From: Gemmataceae bacterium
GTDB taxonomy: Bacteria; Planctomycetota; Planctomycetia; Gemmatales; Gemmataceae
Assembly (NCBI GenBank): GCA_028288765.1
Contig: JAQGHQ010000038.1
Location: forward strand, 1-34,051
Length of the DNA stretch: 34,051 nt
Direction: 5' to 3'
In this document: in pieces, positions 30,549 through 34,051 of the stretch
Layout: every line of letters starts with the position of its first letter
How positions within the stretch are numbered: the stretch's first letter is position 1
Translations under genes and position numbers: made by a program
The notes under the pieces: generated by a model
Told to the model about the DNA's origin: nothing
Seen by the model: only the letters and a program-made list of their open reading frames with translations
The model's database searches: none

Positions 30549-31064
30549 CTATTTGGTGACCTCGAAGGACCCGACGAACGCGTCCGCCTCCTTGGAGGTG
30601 ACGGACTCCCTTGTCGGCCCGCCGACGAGCACCTGGTACACCCGTTTCCCGTCGAGGACCATGAGCTGACGGATGACGGCCTTGTCCAGGCTGTACACCA
30701 CCTCCCGGCCGGGCAGCTTGTCCTTCCCCAGGGACACGTCCTTCTCGGATTCGACCTTACCCTTGATCCCGGCCCCGAACTTCTTGAGCATCTCCTTGGC
30801 CTGGCCGGCCGGGATCTCAACCAGCAGGTCGAAGTAGACGACGGTGAGGGCTTCCCCCGACCTGGGCGCCAACATGGTCGTGTGGATGGTCATCCCGCCG
30901 GCCGTGGTCTCGGTCGATTTCGGCTCACCCGGAAACTTGGTCCTGTACTTCCCGTCCTTCGAAACGAACTCCCTGGCCTCGCCCTTCGGGGCGTCGGCGG
31001 CGGGCAGCGGGGCGAGCCCGAGGCCGGCGAGGAGGCCGAGGGCGGCGATCGTGCGGGGCAACAT
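30549..31064 (-). CDS. small secreted protein, paralogue 4 of 4
   Basis: 171 residues from the ATG at 31064 with a signal peptide (LPRTIAALGLLAGLGLAPLPAADA), then FVSKDGKYRTKFPGEPKSTE, LTVVYFDLLVEIPAGQAKEM, LGKDKLPGREVVYSLDKAVI, RVYQVLVGGPTRESVTSKEA and the end FVGSFEVTK, where VG replaces the FD of the other copies. It is separated from them by 135 bp and a hairpin, so it has its own transcript or is the first gene of a partly attenuated operon. Function unknown. Confidence 0.86.
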   Translation of the reverse strand: MLPRTIAALGLLAGLGLAPLPAADAPKGEAREFVSKDGKYRTKFPGEPKSTETTAGGMTIHTTMLAPRSGEALTVVYFDLLVEIPAGQAKEMLKKFGAGIKGKVESEKDVSLGKDKLPGREVVYSLDKAVIRQLMVLDGKRVYQVLVGGPTRESVTSKEADAFVGSFEVTK

Positions 31065-31133
31065 ACGGGGTCCTCTCGGGGTCTCGGCCGGGGCCGATCG
31101 GCCACCGGGCCCGGAACGAGTCTCAAGCATAGG

Positions 31134-31165
31134 ACGAAAAAGACCCCCGGTTCGGGCCGGGGGTC
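31134..31165 (-). terminator. intrinsic terminator of parB
   Basis: On the minus strand GACCCCCGG-CCCGAA-CCGGGGGTC (9-bp stem, 31142-31165) is followed by CTTTTTCGTC, a real T-run, 30 bases after the parB stop at 31195. It is the best intrinsic terminator in the window. Confidence 0.85.
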
Positions 31166-31194
31166 GGGTCGGGTGCCGGGGTGGACCGGGGGAG

Positions 31195-32076
31195 TCATTT
31201 CCGGAGGGCGTCGACGATTCGCTCGAAGTCGTCGTTCGACTCGAACCCGATCAGGATCTGGCCCTTGTCCCTCGCCTTCACCTTGATCTCGATCTTCACC
31301 GCGAGCTTCTGGCGGAGGTCGTCCTCGATCCCCTTGACGTGGGCGGTCTTCTCGGCCGGCTCGCGGCGGGCGGCGGGTTCGGCCGCCCCCGTCGCGGCCT
31401 CCAGCTTCTGCTGCTTGACCATCAGTTCGAGGGCGTGGACCGAGTAGTTCTTCAGGATCGTCTCGCGGCAGAGGGCGACCTGCCGCTCGGGTTCCGGCAC
31501 CCCCTTGAGCACCTTCGCGTGTCCGAGACTGATCTGCCCGAACCGGACCGCGTCCTGCACCTCCGCCGGCAGGTTCAGGAGCCCGAGCAGGTTGCTGATG
31601 GTCGTCCGGTCGAGCCCGAGCTTGGCCCCGAGCTGTTCCTGGGTCAGCCCGAACCGGTCCAGGTATTCCTTGAACCCTTGAGCCTTCTCGACCGGGTTCA
31701 GGTCGGTCCGCTGGATGTTCTCGACGAGGGCGGCCTCGAACACCTGCTGGTCGTCGAACGCGACCAGGTGGACCGGCACCTCGGCCAGGCCCGCCCCCTG
31801 GGCCGCCCGCAGCCGGCGCTCGCCGGCGATGAGCTGATACGTCTCCCCGACCTGGCGGACGACCAGCGGCTGGAGCACCCCGTGCATCCGGACGCTGTCG
31901 GTCAGGCCCTTGAGCTCGTCCTCGTCGAACCGCTTCCGCGGCTGGTACGGGTTGTTTTGAATTTTCGCCACGGCCAGCCGGGCGACGGGCGCGGCCTCGA
32001 CCCCGGCATGGGGCGACCCGGCGTCCCCGAGCAATGCGTTCAATCCGCGGCCGAGACGAGGCTTCGTCGCTTCCAT
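31195..32076 (-). CDS. parB: chromosome-partitioning protein ParB
   Basis: 293 residues from the ATG at 32076, preceded by GGAGGGG at good spacing (an ATG at 32115 would add 13 residues without a site). The N-terminus is MEATKPRLGRGLNALLGD, the usual ParB lead. The CTPase/ParB domain has NPYQPRKRFDEDELKGLTDS, the box II signature GERRLRAAQ, and VENIQRTDLNPVEKAQGFKE. The KorB helix-turn-helix is LTQEQLGAKLGLDRTTISNL. The C-terminal dimer domain ends GFESNDDFERIVDALRK. It binds parS and loads SMC. No parA gene adjoins it in this window, although two parS-like sites lie just upstream. Confidence 0.95.
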   Translation of the reverse strand: MEATKPRLGRGLNALLGDAGSPHAGVEAAPVARLAVAKIQNNPYQPRKRFDEDELKGLTDSVRMHGVLQPLVVRQVGETYQLIAGERRLRAAQGAGLAEVPVHLVAFDDQQVFEAALVENIQRTDLNPVEKAQGFKEYLDRFGLTQEQLGAKLGLDRTTISNLLGLLNLPAEVQDAVRFGQISLGHAKVLKGVPEPERQVALCRETILKNYSVHALELMVKQQKLEAATGAAEPAARREPAEKTAHVKGIEDDLRQKLAVKIEIKVKARDKGQILIGFESNDDFERIVDALRK

Positions 32077-32167
32077 CTGAATCCCCTCCGCACTCGTGTG
32101 AGCTGGCCAGCTCATACCAAGATCCCGGCCCGGGTGAAGTCGAACTCACGGGGATGGGTCGTAGGGA

Positions 32168-32183
32168 TGTTCCATGTGGAACC
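32168..32183. promoter_or_regulatory. parS-like site upstream of parB
   Basis: TGTTCCATGTGGAACC has the GTTCC-xxxx-GGAAC core and matches the canonical TGTTTCACGTGAAACA at 12 of 16 positions. It is 92 bases upstream of the parB start. A site so close to parB fits centromere placement and parB autoregulation (inference). Confidence 0.7.
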
Positions 32184-32300
32184 ATCGGACCCGTTCGCGA
32201 CCGGGCCCGCCCAGTGCTCCCGCCCGGGGCCGCGGAGCGATCCCCGCCTGCTGCGGCCGTCACAGGGCCGATCCGGCGGCAGCCGCAGCCCCACCGCCAC

Positions 32301-32316
32301 CGTTCCACGTGGAACG
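32301..32316. promoter_or_regulatory. second parS-like site, perfect palindrome
   Basis: CGTTCCACGTGGAACG is a perfect 16-bp palindrome matching the canonical parS at 12 of 16 positions, with the same GTTCCACGTGGAAC core. It lies 118 bases beyond the first site, in the gap between parB and the PseG/SpsG-like gene. Confidence 0.75.
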
Positions 32317-32821
32317 ATCCACGAGACCCGCACGATTCGTAGAGTTCTCGCGCCTGGAACAAAGTGACCTTGTTCGCGCCGAGAAAACTCCATTACGATC
32401 CCGCCCGTTCGGACGGCGGACCGGAACCCGCCGCCCGGACCCGACGGACTCGCGGACCGGAACCCGCGGGCGAGTCGGACGGGCCGTCGGAACGGCCCGC
32501 CGGAGAAGAGGTGTCGATGTTCGGACTCGCCCCGCGCTCAGCTCGTCCTGCACCATCGTTGTTTCCCCCGCGGCGATCCCTTCACACCAATCCGGTTCGC
32601 GCGACGACTCCGAGCCGCCGAAGCGGCTGACCTCTGGCTGTGTCCCTCCGGGTGCCCCGGGCGTTCCTCCGCCCGTGGGTTCGGTCGCGGCGCATGACGC
32701 GCCCGCGACACCTCCCGGAAAGGGCCCGGCCGGCGGTCGATCACTCCGGGCGGGGGACCAGTCCCCCGGCCCGGCGGGTCTCGCGCCGTCCTACCCTACC
32801 GGTTGTGCAGGAGCATCGCGC
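32317..32821. other. gene-free region between the parS-like sites and the PseG-like gene
   Basis: About 500 bp. The only frames are low-quality extensions of the downstream gene or shadows. The region is GC-rich with short repeats such as the twice-used GCGGACCGGAACCCGC. I see no supported gene or RNA. Confidence 0.5.
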
Positions 32822-33925
32822 ATGGACGCGACACGTGGGCCTATTCTGTTTCGCTGCGACGGCACCCCGGAGCAGGGCTGGGAGCCCTTCTACCAGTGCC
32901 TGTCGCTGGCCGCCGCCCTCCAGCGGAGACGCCGGGGGACACACTTCCTCAGCTACCTCGACCCCCTCTCGCTCGCGACCGTGATCAACCGGGGGAACAA
33001 CGACTGGGTGCCGGCCGAGCAGCCGCTCGGGTCGCCGGGGGACCTGGAGGCGACCGTCGCCCAGGTCCGGCGGCTGAACGCGGCGGCCGTCGTGGTGGCG
33101 GGGGAAGGGGTGACGGCGGAATACCTCGACGGGATCCGCAAGACCGGCACGCTGGTGGTGGTGTTCGACTCCGCCGCCGGGTTCACCTTCCCGGCCCACG
33201 TCCTGGTGAACCCGCTCCTGGCCCCGGGCCGGAAGGCGTACCGGTTCGGCCCCGGCTCCCAGCTGCTGCTCGGCCACAAGTTCGCCCTCTGCCGCGGGGT
33301 GTTCCGCCGGCAGCGGACGATCCGGGCCACCGAACCGCCGCCGCCGTACCGGGCGCTCGTCGCGTTCGGGGACGACGACCTCGCCGGGCAGGCCTTCGAC
33401 CGGACGAATCAGCTCCTCGAACTGGCCGCGGTGGCAAAGGTGGCGGTCGCCGTCCGCACGCACCACCCGCGGTATGACGACCTGAAGGACCTGGCGGCCG
33501 GGTCCGCCGGGCGGGTCGAGGTGCTGACCGAGACCAAGGAACTGATGACCAGGCTGGTGCGGGCACACTTCGCCCTGACGAGCGGCGACGGGTGGGGGCT
33601 GGAGCTCTGCGTCGTCGGCATCCCCCAGTTCGTTCTGTCCCAGACGAAGCGGCACGCCGCGAGCGCGAAGCGGATGGACGAGGAGGGGGTCGCGACGTAC
33701 CTCGGCGACGCGGCGGACGTGACCTTCGACCAGCTGAGGGAGGCGGTGGAGCAGCTCCTCGACGACCCGATGGAGCGGAAGGGGATGACGCGGTGTGCCC
33801 GGAACCTGGTCGACGGGCGGGGCCCGGACCGGATCGTGAACGGGCTGGAGATCCTGCTCCACGCCCCGAGCCGGAAGCGGGCTGCCCAGGCCGTGCCGGT
33901 GGGCCACCTCAGGCTCGTGGCGTGA
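32822..33925 (+). CDS. PseG/SpsG-like (UDP-sugar hydrolase / glycosyltransferase-fold) protein
   Basis: 367 residues from the ATG at 32822, with CAGGAG eight bases upstream. The frame is open back to 32174 but without coding character. The N-terminus ILFRCDGTPEQGWEPFYQCL resembles the PseG/SpsG opening (IRADAS...GHxxRCLxLA), followed by AALQRRRRGTHFLSYLDPLS, VVVFDSAAGFTFPAHVLVNP and a C-terminal donor-like region DGWGLELCVVGIPQFVLSQT. PseG removes UDP in pseudaminic-acid synthesis, and SpsG acts in spore-coat polysaccharide synthesis. The substrate here is uncertain, because the usual catalytic His region is not clearly conserved and no other nonulosonate genes are present. Confidence 0.75.
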   Translation: MDATRGPILFRCDGTPEQGWEPFYQCLSLAAALQRRRRGTHFLSYLDPLSLATVINRGNNDWVPAEQPLGSPGDLEATVAQVRRLNAAAVVVAGEGVTAEYLDGIRKTGTLVVVFDSAAGFTFPAHVLVNPLLAPGRKAYRFGPGSQLLLGHKFALCRGVFRRQRTIRATEPPPPYRALVAFGDDDLAGQAFDRTNQLLELAAVAKVAVAVRTHHPRYDDLKDLAAGSAGRVEVLTETKELMTRLVRAHFALTSGDGWGLELCVVGIPQFVLSQTKRHAASAKRMDEEGVATYLGDAADVTFDQLREAVEQLLDDPMERKGMTRCARNLVDGRGPDRIVNGLEILLHAPSRKRAAQAVPVGHLRLVA

Positions 33926-33939
33926 GGGCGGCCCGCCGA

Positions 33940-33962
33940 CCCCGGGCACATTCGGCCCGGGG
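33940..33962. terminator. hairpin after the PseG-like gene
   Basis: CCCCGGGC-ACATTCG-GCCCGGGG, a perfect 8-bp stem 15 bases after the stop at 33925. No T-run follows, so it is a weak or Rho-assisted terminator at best. Confidence 0.5.
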
Positions 33963-33989
33963 CGGTGCCGCCGGATGCCCAGCCGGACG

Positions 33990-34033
33990 CCCAGGGCGTT
34001 GCCCTGGGCTAAGCGCTGTCAGTCCTTCGGACT
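33990..34033. repeat. copy of the dispersed GCCCAGGGC palindromic element, cut by the window edge
   Basis: GCCCAGGGC-GTT-GCCCTGGGC is followed by a second hairpin, AGTCC-TTC-GGACT. The first hairpin and the next three bases (CTA) equal the right arm of the element at 13457-13662. This looks like one arm of a similar bipartite element whose other part lies beyond the window. Confidence 0.8.
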
Positions 34034-34051
34034 GCAAAACCCGAACGACCG

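Noticed and set aside
32174-32821. 216-residue upstream extension of the PseG-like gene
   Set aside because: It reads through a parS-like site, has random Arg/Pro-rich composition, and a good ribosome-binding site precedes 32822.

Overview
The window looks like chromosomal DNA of a planctomycete of the Gemmataceae type (Gemmata, Zavarzinella or Fimbriiglobus relatives). This is inferred from the high GC content, a giant PVC-type haem protein (propeller plus HEAT plus CxxCH), a TIGR03067-type secreted protein, a Uma2-family nuclease, a PseG/SpsG-like protein near parB, and many intergenic palindromic repeats. No phage, plasmid or insertion-sequence gene is visible. The species cannot be named from this sequence alone.

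Layout. Positions 1-8200 are almost all minus strand: the 5' part of cysS, ispF, a secreted coiled-coil protein, the molybdopterin genes moaD-moaE-moaA, a 1034-residue FAD/iron-sulfur oxidoreductase of the GlcD-GlcF fusion type, and folE. From 8300 to 13265 lie a long-chain-type acyl-CoA dehydrogenase, a small membrane protein, an XRE regulator, a secreted alpha/beta hydrolase, another small membrane protein and a rhomboid protease (minus). Positions 13266-14228 hold no gene but carry a 51-bp inverted repeat and four direct repeats. Next come the PVC-type cytochrome and an overlapping Uma2 gene, a multi-hairpin element, a large HEAT-like membrane or secreted protein, a TIGR03067 protein, a TylF-type methyltransferase, a metallophosphoesterase, and a methyltransferase overlapping a lipoyl-less E2-type acyltransferase. 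Positions 25110-26541 are a divergent rcnA/rcnR nickel-cobalt efflux pair with two abutting operators. Then come an ArsR regulator with its promoter and operator and an SRPBCC-VOC fusion, two gene remnants, tRNA-Pro(UGG), a tandem cluster of four paralogous small secreted proteins, parB with two parS-like sites, and a PseG/SpsG-like gene.

How the genes work together. moaD, moaE and moaA supply molybdopterin synthase and its radical-SAM precursor enzyme (moaC is not here). RcnR probably represses both itself and RcnA until Ni or Co is bound. ArsR probably controls itself and the SRPBCC-VOC protein. moaE/moaA, cytochrome/Uma2 and methyltransferase/acyltransferase overlap by 1-4 bases, which suggests translational coupling.

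The most unusual feature is a set of paired, inverted arrays of 7-bp tandem repeats at 3217-6806. Four pairs have different heptamer sequences but the same layout, and all of them lie in or across coding sequences, at protein termini or in inter-domain linkers.
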